From: Urophycis tenuis
Lineage: Eukaryota > Chordata > Actinopteri > Gadiformes > Phycidae
Direction of reading: 5' to 3'
DNA: 64,000 bases
NCBI GenBank assembly: GCA_036785325.1
Contig: JAXIVH010000142.1
Coordinates: forward strand, 248,001 to 312,000
Under the pieces are notes generated by a model, which worked only from the letters and a program-made list of their open reading frames with translations, searched no databases and had not been told where the DNA came from. This document shows positions 30,676-42,093 of this stretch, in pieces. Numbering within the stretch: the stretch's first letter is position 1; every line of letters begins with the position of its first letter. The translations under genes were made by a program, and so were the position numbers.

Positions 30676-33441
30676 GATATTGGCGAGTGCAACTGCCTTT
30701 GATCCCCTATTCAACTACCGAGTCGTTGGATGAGGTGGGGGGGGTCATCGAGATAACTCTAACGAACCTAACCGAGCCAGGGCCATCGAAAGAACGGGCT
30801 CTCTACACAACCCATTTATATTACCTTACCAACTGTTATTCACAAAACGACCACTAGATGGAGGCGATGGACCACCACTGAAGAATCAAAAGAAGGCAAC
30901 CAGCCTTTAACACAAAGACTAAAAACTCACTCCAGCTGTGATCCTCTTTATCTAAATAAATAAATAAACAAAAATGAATAAATAAATAGACTAAATAAAT
31001 ATACAAATATAAATAAATAAATTAAATATAGATTACCTTACCAACTATTGCAATTACCTATTATTATTGTTATTATTATTATTACTTACCTATTAATGCA
31101 ATTTCCCAACCTGGGAACAATAGAGTATTTCTATTTCTATTTCTATAACTCTTCTTCACAAAACGACCACTAGGTGGAGACGACGCACCACCAGCGAGGA
31201 ATCAAAAGAGGAGGAACAACCTTGAATACAAAGATTAAAACCCACTCCAGCGGTGAGTCTCTCGATGTATTTATTTACTAAAAAAATATATATTAAATAT
31301 ATATACTCCGCCCATCTCTTCTCCCATGTCTTCCCTCATGGAAATGAGGGAGTTGGGGGAGATAGAGTGTACTAGCCCGATCCGGCGGGGGTGAGTTCAG
31401 TCCGTACAGACTGTCTCACCTTGACTCTACCTTCCTCAATCTCTAGCTCTAACTCTAACCCTAGGGATAACCTCAACCCCAACCCTAACCATAGGCCTAA
31501 CCTTAGCCCTAACCCTAACTCAACCCTAACACTAACCCTTACCTTGGCCCTAATCTTAACACTAACCTCAACCCCTAACCTTAGCCTTAACACTAACCCT
31601 AACCCCTACTCTAACTCTAACCCTAACCCCTACTCTAACTCTAACCCTAAGCCTACCCTAACCTCCAACACTAACCCTACCCTAACTCTAACGCTAACCC
31701 TAACTCTAACCTTTGCCCTAACTTTAGCCCTAACCCTAGCCTCAGCCATAACCCTAACCCTAACCTTAGCCCTAACCCTAACCTTAACCCTAACCCTAAC
31801 CTTGGCCCTAACCTTAACACTAACCTCAAACCTAACCTTAACCCTAACCTCAGCCATAACCCTAACCCTAACCTTAGCCCTAACCCTAATTCTAGCCCTA
31901 ACCCTAATCTTAACCATAACCTTAACCCTAACCTTGGCCCTAACACTTAACCTAACCTTATCCATAACACTAACCCTAACCTCAACCCTAACCTTAACCC
32001 CAATCTCAGCCGTAACCCCAACCCTAACCTTATCCCTAACCTTAAACCTAACCCTAACCTCAGCCCTAACCTTAACCCTAACCTCAGCCCTCATCTTAAC
32101 CCTAACCCCTAACCCCTAACCTCTAACCCTAACCCTAACCTTACCCTAACCGTAACGCTAACCCTAACCCTTACTCTAACCTTAGCCCTAACCTTAGCCC
32201 TAACCGTAACCCTAACCTTAACCCTAACCCTAAACCGTAACCTTATACCTAACCCTAACCTTAACCCTAACCGCAACCCCTCCCATTTACTTCAAACCTA
32301 ACGTTAAGGTTAACTGCTAACTCTACCCCTAAATCTACCCTAACCTTAACCTACACTTGACATATTGGAGGAAGAAGACAATTACCCAGCATGCATTTCA
32401 TCCGGAAAACTTTTCACAAAAAAAACCATTACCAAAGTATCTACGGCGAGAATAGACTACCCCAAGAAATTGTTGTTTTGGGTGAGGAAAGTAAGCCATT
32501 GAGTCTTCTCTAAGGTCAACTTCCTACACAATCTCTGTAGTCGCGCGGTGTATGGGGCACAGGAATTGTTATTAACAGGCTGTTCGGCATGGGGTCCTGG
32601 AGGGGCCAGGGAGGCAGTGCTTAGTCGCGGCTGGCCTTGGCCTTTCCTACCCTGGGACCGACTGGGAAGGCACCGCTGGTCGGGGCTGGTCTTGGTCTTT
32701 CCTAGGTCTGGACACCCATCGCTGAGGATAGCTGCATTGGGGGACCGTGGAGGCAGTGCTTTGTCACGGCTGGCTTCGGTCCTTCGTGACCCCAGTTTTC
32801 TGCTAGTTCATCTGGACCCAACAGAGGACAAGAACCAAGCTCCGGCCCTGATTGGCCAAACCAGGGCTACCTAGCGGTGTTAACAACTGGTTTGTGCTGG
32901 TCAGGGGGTAAGTATGTGCCCCCTCCTCTCCATAACCAAAACAATGTATCCTAAAAAGTGTTTTACTTACCTTTACTTACCTCGACGTTACCTCAACAAA
33001 TGATCACTCCTAAAAAAGCTTAAACCCAATACCAATTCCATTTCGGAAACGACACACCTTGAGAATTGATCACTCTCGGGGGGGCCTCCCTTGGGTGAGG
33101 GTGTATAGTGACAATGGCCAGAAACACCCTATGATCCCAGGGTCCACTACTGATGACGTGTCCTAATATTTCGATAGCAAGTTTATACTAAAATAGAAAT
33201 GGAAAAGAAAAGTCTCACTCCAGCTGTGACTCGTCTTTATTCAAATAAGTAAATATACCAATGCATTGGAAGTACCTTCAATCAAACTAGATTGACCTCC
33301 ATCTTGGAACAAAGAAAACCTTTGGGAAAAGGAAAAACAAGTCTATATCTCCAAATCAGCGGTTATATCACAACAAGACAGATAACCATTTCGTTTTACT
33401 TCATTCTTGGTAATATGGGAAAAGAGAGCTGCGGATGACTA
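30676..33441. repeat. Telomere-type composite unit U3 (2,766 bp)
   Basis: CCCTAA-type stretch at about 31,439-32,352, shortened near its end (one CCTTAACCCTAA and one CCTCAG step lost). The G-run near 30,740 has 8 G. It has GTCCGTACAGAC where U1 and U2 have GTCCATACAGAC. Confidence 0.93.
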
Positions 33442-35508
33442 GATATTGGCGAGTGCAACTGCCTTTGATCCCCTATTCAACTACCGAGTCGTTGGATGAG
33501 GTGGGGGGGGTCATCGAGATAACTCTAACGAACCCAACCCTAACCATAGGCCTAACCTTAGCCCTAACCCTAACTCAACCCTAACACTAACCCTTACCTT
33601 GGCCCTAATCTTAACACTAACCTCAACCCCTAACCTTAGCCTTAACACTAACCCTAACCCCTACTCTAACTCTAACCCTAACCCCTACTCTAACTCTAAC
33701 CCTAAGCCTACCCTAACCTCCAACACTAACCCTACCCTAACTCTAACGCTAACCCTAACTCTAACCTTTGCCCTAACTTTAGCCCTAACCCTAGCCTCAG
33801 CCATAACCCTAACCCTAACCTTAGCCCTAACCCTAACCTTAACCCTAACCCTAACCTTGGCCCTAACCTTAACACTAACCTCAAACCTAACCTTAACCCT
33901 AACCTCAGCCATAACCCTAACCCTAACCTTAGCCCTAACCCTAATTCTAGCCCTTACCCTAATCTTAACCATAACCTTAACCCTAACCTTGGCCCTAACA
34001 CTTAACCTAACCTTATCCATAACACTAACCCTAACCTCAACCCTAACCTTAACCCCAATCTCAGCCGTAACCCCAACCCTAACCTTATCCCTAACCTTAA
34101 ACCTAACCCTAACCTCAGCCCTAACCTTAACCCTAACCTCAGCCCTCATCTTAACCCTAACCCCTAACCCCTAACCTCTAACCCTAACCCTAACCTTACC
34201 CTAACCGTAACGCTAAACCTAACCCTTACTCTAACCTTAGCCCTAACCTTAGCCCTAACCGTAACCCTAACCTTAACCTTAACCCTAAACCGTAACCTTA
34301 TACCTAACCCTAACCTCAGCCCTAACCTTAACCCTAACCGCAACCCCTCCCATTTACTTCAAACCTAACGTTAAGGTTAACTGCTAACTCTACCCCTAAA
34401 TCTACCCTAACCTTAACCTACACTTGACATATTGGAGGAAGAAGACAATTACCCAGCATGCATTTCATCCGGAAAACTTTTCACAAAAAAACCCATTACC
34501 GAAGTACCTACGGCGAGAATAGACTACCCCAAGAAATTGTTGTTTTGGGTGAGGAAAGTAAGCCATTGAGTCTTCTCTAAGGTCAACTTCCTACACAATC
34601 TCTGTAGTCGCGCGGTGTATGGGGCACAGGAATTGTTATTAACAGGCTGTTCGGCATGGGGTCCTGGAGGGGCCAGGGAGGCAGTGCTTAGTCGCGGCTG
34701 GCCTTGGCCTTTCCTACCCTGGGACCGACTGGGAAGGCACCGCTGGTCGGGGCTGGTCTTGGTCTTTCCTAGGTCTGGACACCCATCGCTGAGGATAGCT
34801 GCATTGGGGGACCGTGGAGGCAGTGCTTTGTCACGGCTGGCTTCGGTCCTTCGTGACCCCAGTTTTCTGCTAGTTCATCTGGACCCAACAGAGGACAAGA
34901 ACCAAGCTCCGGCCCTGATTGGCCAAACCAGGGCTACCTAGCGGTGTTAACAACTGGTTTGTGCTGGTCAGGGGGTAAGTATGTGCCCCCTCCTCTCCAT
35001 AACCAAAACAATGTATCCTAAAAAGTGTTTTACTTACCTTTACTTACCTCGACGTTACCTCAACAAATGATCACTCCTAAAAAAGCTTAAACCCAATACC
35101 AATTCCATTTCGGAAACGACACACCTTGAGAATTGATCACTCTCGGGGGGGCCTCCCTTGGGTGAGGGTGTATAGTGACAATGGCCAGAAACACCCTATG
35201 ATCCCAGGGTCCACTACTGATGACGTGTCCTAATATTTCGATAGCAAGTTTATACTAAAATAGAAATGGAAAAGAAAAGTCTCACTCCAGCTGTGACTCG
35301 TCTTTATTCAAATAAGTAAATATACCAATGCATTGGAAGTACCTTCAATCAAACTAGATTGACCTCCATCTTGGAACAAAGAAAACCTTTGGGAAAAGGA
35401 AAAACAAGTCTATATCTCCAAATCAGCGGTTATATCACAACAAGACAGATAACCATTTCGTTTTACTTCATTCTTGGTAATATGGGAAAAGAGAGCTGCG
35501 GATGACTA
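33442..35508. repeat. Shortened telomere-type unit U4 (2,067 bp)
   Basis: The head stops at AACTCTAACGAACC and jumps directly into CAACCCTAACCATAGG, deleting about 700 bp (the AT-rich section and both CTCF-like sites). The CCCTAA-type stretch is at about 33,533-34,415 with private variants (GCCCTTACCC, GCTAAACCTAACCC). Confidence 0.93.
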
Positions 35509-37575
35509 GATATTGGCGAGTGCAACTGCCTTTGATCCCCTATTCAACTACCGAGTCGTTGGATGAGGTGGGGGGGGTCATCGAGATAACTCTAACGAAC
35601 CCAACCCTAACCATAGGCCTAACCTTAGCCCTAACCCTAACTCAACCCTAACACTAACCCTTACCTTGGCCCTAATCTTAACACTAACCTCAACCCCTAA
35701 CCTTAGCCTTAACACTAACCCTAACCCCTACTCTAACTCTAACCCTAACCCCTACTCTAACTCTAACCCTAAGCCTACCCTAACCTCCAACACTAACCCT
35801 ACCCTAACTCTAACGCTAACCCTAACTCTAACCTTTGCCCTAACTTTAGCCCTAACCCTAGCCTCAGCCATAACCCTAACCCTAACCTTAGCCCTAACCC
35901 TAACCTTAACCCTAACCCTAACCTTGGCCCTAACCTTAACACTAACCTCAAACCTAACCTTAACCCTAACCTCAGCCATAACCCTAACCCTAACCTTAGC
36001 CCTAACCCTAATTCTAGCCCTTACCCTAATCTTAACCATAACCTTAACCCTAACCTTGGCCCTAACACTTAACCTAACCTTATCCATAACACTAACCCTA
36101 ACCTCAACCCTAACCTTAACCCCAATCTCAGCCGTAACCCCAACCCTAACCTTATCCCTAACCTTAAACCTAACCCTAACCTCAGCCCTAACCTTAACCC
36201 TAACCTCAGCCCTCATCTTAACCCTAACCCCTAACCCCTAACCTCTAACCCTAACCCTAACCTTACCCTAACCGTAACGCTAAACCTAACCCTTACTCTA
36301 ACCTTAGCCCTAACCTTAGCCCTAACCGTAACCCTAACCTTAACCTTAACCCTAAACCGTAACCTTATACCTAACCCTAACCTCAGCCCTAACCTTAACC
36401 CTAACCGCAACCCCTCCCATTTACTTCAAACCTAACGTTAAGGTTAACTGCTAACTCTACCCCTAAATCTACCCTAACCTTAACCTACACTTGACATATT
36501 GGAGGAAGAAGACAATTACCCAGCATGCATTTCATCCGGAAAACTTTTCACAAAAAAACCCATTACCGAAGTACCTACGGCGAGAATAGACTACCCCAAG
36601 AAATTGTTGTTTTGGGTGAGGAAAGTAAGCCATTGAGTCTTCTCTAAGGTCAACTTCCTACACAATCTCTGTAGTCGCGCGGTGTATGGGGCACAGGAAT
36701 TGTTATTAACAGGCTGTTCGGCATGGGGTCCTGGAGGGGCCAGGGAGGCAGTGCTTAGTCGCGGCTGGCCTTGGCCTTTCCTACCCTGGGACCGACTGGG
36801 AAGGCACCGCTGGTCGGGGCTGGTCTTGGTCTTTCCTAGGTCTGGACACCCATCGCTGAGGATAGCTGCATTGGGGGACCGTGGAGGCAGTGCTTTGTCA
36901 CGGCTGGCCTCGGTCCTTCGTGACCCCAGTTTTCTGCTAGTTCATCTGGACCCAACAGAGGACAAGAACCAAGCTCCGGCCCTGATTGGCCAAACCAGGG
37001 CTACCTAGCGGTGTTAACAACTGGTTTGTGCTGGTCAGGGGGTAAGTATGTGCCCCCTCCTCTCCATAACCAAAACAATGTATCCTAAAAAGTGTTTTAC
37101 TTACCTTTACTTACCTCGACGTTACCTCAACAAATGATCACTCCTAAAAAAGTTTAAACCCAATACCAATTCCATTTCGGAAACGACACACCTTGAGAAT
37201 TGATCACTCTCGGGGGGGCCTCCCTTGGGTGAGGGTGTATAGTGACAATGGCCAGAAACACCCTATGATCCCAGGGTCCACTACTGATGACGTGTCCTAA
37301 TATTTCAATAGCACGTTTATACTAAAATAGAAATGGAAAAGAAAAGTCTCACTCCAGCTGTGACTCGTCTTTATTCAAATAAGTAAATATACCAATGCAT
37401 TGGAAGTACCTTCAATCAAACTAGATTGACCTTCATCTTGGAACAAGGAAAACCTTTGGGAAAAGGAAAAACAAGTCTATATCTCCAAATCAGCGGTTAT
37501 ATCACAACAAGACAGATAACCATTTCGTTTTACTTCATTCTTGGTAATATGGGAAAAGAGAGCTGCGGATGACTA
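35509..37575. repeat. Shortened telomere-type unit U5 (2,067 bp)
   Basis: Shares the U4 deletion junction and the U4 private variants at an exact 2,067-bp offset, so it is a tandem copy of U4. Near its 3' end it carries forms seen in the U2 tail (CAATAGCACG, GAACAAGG), suggesting exchange between units. Confidence 0.93.
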
Positions 37576-37964
37576 GATATTGGCGAGTGCAACTGCCTTT
37601 GATCCCCTATTCAACTACCGAGTCGTTGGATGAGGTGGGGGGGGTCATCGAGATAACTCTAACGAACCTAACCGAGCCAGGGCCATCGAAAGAACGGGCT
37701 CTCTACACAACCCATTTATATTACCTTACCAACTGTTATTCACAAAACGACCACTAGATGGAGGCGATGGACCACCACTGAAGAATCAAAAGAAGGCAAC
37801 CAGCCTTTAACACAAAGACTAAAAACTCACTCCAGCTGTGATCCTCTTTATCTAAATAAATAAATAAACAAAAATGAATAAATAAATAGACTAAATAAAT
37901 ATACAAATATAAATAAATAAATTAAATATAGATTACCTTACCAACTATTGCAATTAACTATTGC

Positions 37965-37982
37965 GGCGCCGGTTCCGGCGCC
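37965..37982 (+). other. GC hairpin at the LINE 5' end
   Basis: GGCGCCGG, a TT loop, then CCGGCGCC: a perfect 8-bp stem two bases from the insertion boundary. It may act as an RNA structure or mark the promoter start. The role is unknown. Confidence 0.7.
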
Positions 37983-38034
37983 GCAGCGAGTGGCAGCCCG
38001 ACACAGCAGCTCCCGATCTTTTTCCTTTTTTCTT

Positions 38035-38064
38035 AGATTAAAGTTTTTTTAAAAACTTTAATCT
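38035..38064 (+). other. AT-rich hairpin in the LINE 5' UTR
   Basis: A perfect 14-bp inverted repeat (AGATTAAAGTTTTT and its complement) with a 2-base centre, about 90 bp before the ORF start. Confidence 0.7.
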
Positions 38065-38152
38065 ATATAGTACTTTAGAACTGTAGCACTAGGCTTTAGA
38101 AACATGTTTTAGGTTATATGAGGGCTCTTAAACGGGTCGAATAATAACTAGT

Positions 38153-41100
38153 ATGTGCAGGGCGATCGCCACGATCGCTAAACAACAACAACAACAACAA
38201 TGGACTGGCGCCTACTCGCGGGACGAGCTCCTTCAGCTCCGGGATCGACCAGCGGTGTGCCCGAGGGGGATCCCGAAAGAGCTGAGGATAAAGCGGCGTG
38301 GGACCAGAGCAGGAGCCATGGTGAGGAACAAGAGGATGGAGAGGAAGTGGAGATATAAGCCCCGTCTTCCCTCGGTTATCATGGGTAATGTTCGCTCACT
38401 GCCCAACAAGATGGACGAACTATCAGCCCTCACTACCGGACAGCGCGAGTACCGGGAATGTAGTGTGTTGTGCCTGACGGAGACATGGCTGAACGGGAAC
38501 ATACCAGACTGCTATGTGGAACTAGCCGGCTTCACGCTAGTTCGGGCGGACAGGAACAAACAGAGCGGTAAGAAGTCGGGTGGCGGACTTGCCGTCTTTG
38601 TTAATTCCAAATGGTGCAACCCGGGACATGTTACCACGAAGGTAATCACGTGCACGCCCGACGTCGAGTTGTTAGCGGTGGGACTGAGACCGTACTATCT
38701 GCCCCGTGAGTTTTCGGCAGCCATTGTTGTTATTGTTTACACTCCACCATCGGCCGTAGCGGCGCGGGCTTGTGACGTCATTCATTCTTCCGTCGCAGAC
38801 CTGCAGACTAGACATCCCAACGCCCTTATTATAGTAAATGGAGACTTTAATCATGTAAATATATCAAAGACACTGACTGACTTCACCCAGTATGTAACCT
38901 GCAGCACCAGAGGAGATAAGACCCTGGACTTACTGTATGCCAATGCTAAGGGAGCATACAGTGCAACAGCCCTCCCCCCCCTGGGCAAATCAGATCACTG
39001 CTTGATCCTACTGTCTCCTACATATAAGCCTCAGGTTAGGAGACAGCCCATTACCACCAGGACTGTACAGCAGTGGTCTGAGGAGGCTGAAGAGGCCCTG
39101 AGGGAGTGCTACAGGACAACAGACTGGAGGATGTTTCAGGAGGACTATGGTGATGACATTGAGGGTCTCACTCAGTGCGTCACAGACTATATAAAGTTCT
39201 GTGAGGAGAGTGTTGTCCCCACCAAGAAGGTCCGTTGCTTCCCTAACAGCAAACCCTGGATCAACAGGGACATCAAAGTCCTGTTGAACCGTAAGAGGAG
39301 AGCCTTCATGGTAGGAGACAATGAGGACACACAGAGGGAGATACAAAGAGAGCTGAGGAGGGAACTGAGGAGAGCTAAGGCCTGCTATAAAAGCAGGATT
39401 GAGGACAAGCTGCAGCAGAACAACTCCCGAGAGGTGTGGGCAGGGGTGAAAACCATCACCGGCATGAAAACTGCCGGAGGATCACAGGAGGGGACAAAGG
39501 AATGGGCCGATGAGTTAAACCTGTTTTTCAACAGATTTGACTCACCAACGGGGGCCAGACCCTCAACTCCCCTTCCCCCCTCCTGCCCTACTCATCTCCC
39601 TGCTGGACCACCAGATCCGGGCATGGCAGCTTCAGCTTCTGCACCTCCCCTCCCTGCACCACCCTCCCTCTCTCTCCCGTTCCACACTCACAGGGAGGCT
39701 GGACCAATGTCCGGCCCAGAGGACAGTCACCCCCTCGCCACACCGCAGACTACACCTGTGACCCCGGAAATAACAACCCCAACCATCAGCACCAGCCACG
39801 TGAGACGGCAGCTCACGAGGATCAGGCCTAACAAGGCCAGAGGACCCGATGACATCAGCCCGAGGGTGCTCAAGATCTGCGCGGAGCAGCTGGCAGGAGT
39901 GTTCACGCACCTCTTCGGCCTCTCCCTGAGGCTGAAAAAGGTGCCAACTCTATGGAAGACTTCCTGCGTAGTCCCTGTGCCGAAGAAGGGTCGTCCCAAC
40001 GCTCCAGGGGACTTCAGACCTGTGGCACTGACGTCACACGTCATGAAGACCTTTGAGAGATTGGTTCTGGACCATCTCAAGCCCAGGGTGCGTGACTGCC
40101 TGGACCCATTGCAGTTTGCGTACCAGACCCACATCGGCGTGGAGGATGCCATCATCTACCTGCTTCACAGAGCTTACACACACCTGGAGAGGCCACAGAG
40201 CATGGTGAGAATCATGTTCTTCGACTTCTCCAGTGCTTTTGACACCGTCCAGCCAGACCGGCTGGCTGAGAAGCTCCTGGTGATGCAGGTCGATCCTGAC
40301 ATGGTGGCATGGATTACGGACTACCTCACGGACAGACCGCAGTATGTCAGGCTGCGACACTGCTTGTCAGACATGGTGACTAGCAACACCGGCACACCCC
40401 AGGGAACTGTACTTTCACCATTCCTGTTCACCCTCTACACCTCAGATTTCTGCCATAACTCCCGAACATGCCACCTGCAGAAGTTCTCGGACGACTCCTC
40501 CATTGTTGGATGCATCACAGACAACGAGGAGGAGGAGTACAGGGAACTGGTGAGGAACTTTGTGGGATGGTGTGATGGGAACCACCTCCAGCTCAACACA
40601 GGGAAAACCAAGGAGCTGGTGGTGGACTTTAGACGCAGGAAGTGTCCCCCATTACCGGTTTCCATAAAGGGGGAAGAGGTGGAGATGGTGGACACCTGCA
40701 AGTTCCTTGGGGTGCACCTAAACAACAAACTGGACTGGTCTGATAATACCGAGGCCCTCTACAGGAAGGGACAGAGCAGGCTGTTCTTCCTGAGGAGGCT
40801 CAGATCCTTCAATGTGTGCACTAGGCTGCTACGGATGTTCTACCAGTCGGTGGTAGCCAGTGTCACCTTCTTCGCCGTCGTGTGCTGGGGAGGAGGCATC
40901 GGGTGTGGTGGGGCAAGTAAGCTGAACAAGCTGGTGAGGAAGGCGAGCTCCGTGGTGGGGATGAAGCTGGACTGTGTGGAGGCGGTGACAGAGAGGAGGA
41001 TGAGGGGAAAGCTGCAGGCGATCCTGGACAACCCCTCTCACCCTCTCTACGCCGAGCTGAGGCAACTCAGGAGCACGTTCAGCCATAGGCTCACTCAGCC

Positions 41101-41209
41101 ACGTGCTTCAAAGCGCTTGGGGGGCTCTTTCATCCCATCAGCTATCAGGCTCTACAATACCTCAACCACCCGCTCCCAACGTCTCGGAAGCGCCAGCACC
41201 ACCAGATAA
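38153..41209 (+). CDS. LINE ORF: AP endonuclease and reverse transcriptase, intact
   Basis: 1,018 residues with no stop or frameshift. The N-terminal APE-like endonuclease has GNVRSL (N79), LTETWL (E110), VYTPPS, NGDFNH (D231) and a SDH motif (D281, H282), the expected catalytic set. A basic helical stretch (RELRRELRRAKACYKSRIED) and a Pro-rich linker (about 465-545) follow. The reverse transcriptase has NKARGPDDI, PKKGRPNAPGDFRPVAL, FFDFSSAFDTV (D691), TGTPQGTVLSP and FSDDSS (D780, D781). The C-terminus includes RLLRMFYQSVVASV. The first ATG follows no strong context and precedes a CAA/Gln run. A second in-frame ATG at 38,318 (GAGCCATGG) has a better Kozak context and may be the true start. 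Expected role: target-primed reverse transcription. Intactness suggests a young, possibly competent copy. Confidence 0.93.
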   Translation: MCRAIATIAKQQQQQQWTGAYSRDELLQLRDRPAVCPRGIPKELRIKRRGTRAGAMVRNKRMERKWRYKPRLPSVIMGNVRSLPNKMDELSALTTGQREYRECSVLCLTETWLNGNIPDCYVELAGFTLVRADRNKQSGKKSGGGLAVFVNSKWCNPGHVTTKVITCTPDVELLAVGLRPYYLPREFSAAIVVIVYTPPSAVAARACDVIHSSVADLQTRHPNALIIVNGDFNHVNISKTLTDFTQYVTCSTRGDKTLDLLYANAKGAYSATALPPLGKSDHCLILLSPTYKPQVRRQPITTRTVQQWSEEAEEALRECYRTTDWRMFQEDYGDDIEGLTQCVTDYIKFCEESVVPTKKVRCFPNSKPWINRDIKVLLNRKRRAFMVGDNEDTQREIQRELRRELRRAKACYKSRIEDKLQQNNSREVWAGVKTITGMKTAGGSQEGTKEWADELNLFFNRFDSPTGARPSTPLPPSCPTHLPAGPPDPGMAASASAPPLPAPPSLSLPFHTHREAGPMSGPEDSHPLATPQTTPVTPEITTPTISTSHVRRQLTRIRPNKARGPDDISPRVLKICAEQLAGVFTHLFGLSLRLKKVPTLWKTSCVVPVPKKGRPNAPGDFRPVALTSHVMKTFERLVLDHLKPRVRDCLDPLQFAYQTHIGVEDAIIYLLHRAYTHLERPQSMVRIMFFDFSSAFDTVQPDRLAEKLLVMQVDPDMVAWITDYLTDRPQYVRLRHCLSDMVTSNTGTPQGTVLSPFLFTLYTSDFCHNSRTCHLQKFSDDSSIVGCITDNEEEEYRELVRNFVGWCDGNHLQLNTGKTKELVVDFRRRKCPPLPVSIKGEEVEMVDTCKFLGVHLNNKLDWSDNTEALYRKGQSRLFFLRRLRSFNVCTRLLRMFYQSVVASVTFFAVVCWGGGIGCGGASKLNKLVRKASSVVGMKLDCVEAVTERRMRGKLQAILDNPSHPLYAELRQLRSTFSHRLTQPRASKRLGGSFIPSAIRLYNTSTTRSQRLGSASTTR

Positions 41210-41311
41210 TGGATTTGTATAACACACCACACACCCCAGACTGTTTTCTAGCCATTCTCATCTTATGTCTGTTCATCTCACTAATAACCACTGCCCATCT
41301 GTCATCTTTCA

Positions 41312-41702
41312 TTGTGTGCACCAGGCTTCCACGGATGGTCTACCAGTCTGCGGTGGCCAGTGTCACCTCTTCACTGCCGTGTGCTGGGGAGGAAGCTTGG
41401 GAGCGGTGGTGCCAGGAAGCTGTACAAGCCGGGGAGGAAGGCGAGCCCTGCAATGGGGATGAAGCTGGACGGTGTGGAGGCGGCGACAGTGAGGAAGACG
41501 AGGGGAATGCTGTTGGCGACCCGGACCTACCCTCTCAGCCTCACTGTGCTGAACTGAAGCAACTGAAGCAACTCAGGAACACGTTCAGCCACATGCTCAC
41601 TCAGCCAAGTGCCTCAAAGTGCTTGGGTGCTCCTTCATCCCACCAACCATCAGGCTCAGGAAGCTCCAACACCACCAGACAAATGGAATGGACTGAACTT
41701 TC
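41312..41702 (+). pseudogene. Decayed second copy of the RT C-terminal region in the LINE 3' region
   Basis: Base-level similarity to 40,812-41,215 at about 500 bp offset: GTGTGCACCAGGCTTCCACGG, GTGTGCTGGGGAGGA, GGGGATGAAGCTGGAC and CACGTTCAGCCA recur in order, with many indels. It has no function in frame. The 41,209 ORF across it is a frameshifted reading and is not called. Confidence 0.8.
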
Positions 41703-42093
41703 ATTCACATACACCACACCACACACCTTGGACTGTGACCCAGCCGTTGTTATTCCAGGACCATTCATATATTGTACCTGGAATACCTGTATAAATTTGC
41801 ACATCTTGCACCTTGCACTTTCCGCATACTTGCACTATTTTATCTACTTATCTACTTGCACTATTTGATCTATCTTGCATTTTGCACCACAAACTGCTAT
41901 CTAGGACACTAGTATGCATACGGGTCCTCTCGTCACCGACCTGACTTAAGAGCGCGTATTTAATCTAATCTATTGTTTTTTTATTGTGTATAGAATTTAG
42001 CCAGGCTCTTTACTGCTCATCTATCCCCTGCACTGCTGGTCTCTGTGAATTTCTCCTACGGGGGATTAATAAAGAAATATCTTATCTTATCTT
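41703..42093 (+). other. LINE 3' UTR and ATCTT tail
   Basis: Contains TTGCAC-rich short repeats (TTGCACATCTTGCACCTTGC, TTGCACTATTT), then GAATTTCTCCTACGGGGG, AATAAA and TATCTTATCTTATCTTA. The stretch before AATAAA is the likely recognition end for reverse transcription. Confidence 0.7.

Larger units (their letters stand above)
37964..42093 (+). mobile_element. Full-length non-LTR retrotransposon (L2/CR1/Rex-like LINE), 4,130 bp
   Basis: Flanked by a 7-bp target duplication ACTATTG (37,957-37,963 and 42,094-42,100) inside U6. The element has a ~190-bp 5' UTR with two hairpins, one long ORF, an unusual 3' region, AATAAA at 42,068-42,073 and a short ATCTT-repeat tail with no poly(A). The GGGGATTAATAAAG-type end followed by a short tandem tail is typical of L2/CR1-like fish LINEs. 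The clade is assigned from memory of domain order and the 3' end, so it could be an adjacent clade of the Jockey group. Confidence 0.9.

Noticed and set aside
37576..37963. Second mobile element at the head of U6
   Set aside because: The sequence matches the heads of U1-U3 up to the LINE target site.
41209..41868. 219-codon frame after the LINE ORF as a second LINE protein
   Set aside because: It covers the decayed RT copy in a shifted frame and has no recognisable domain.
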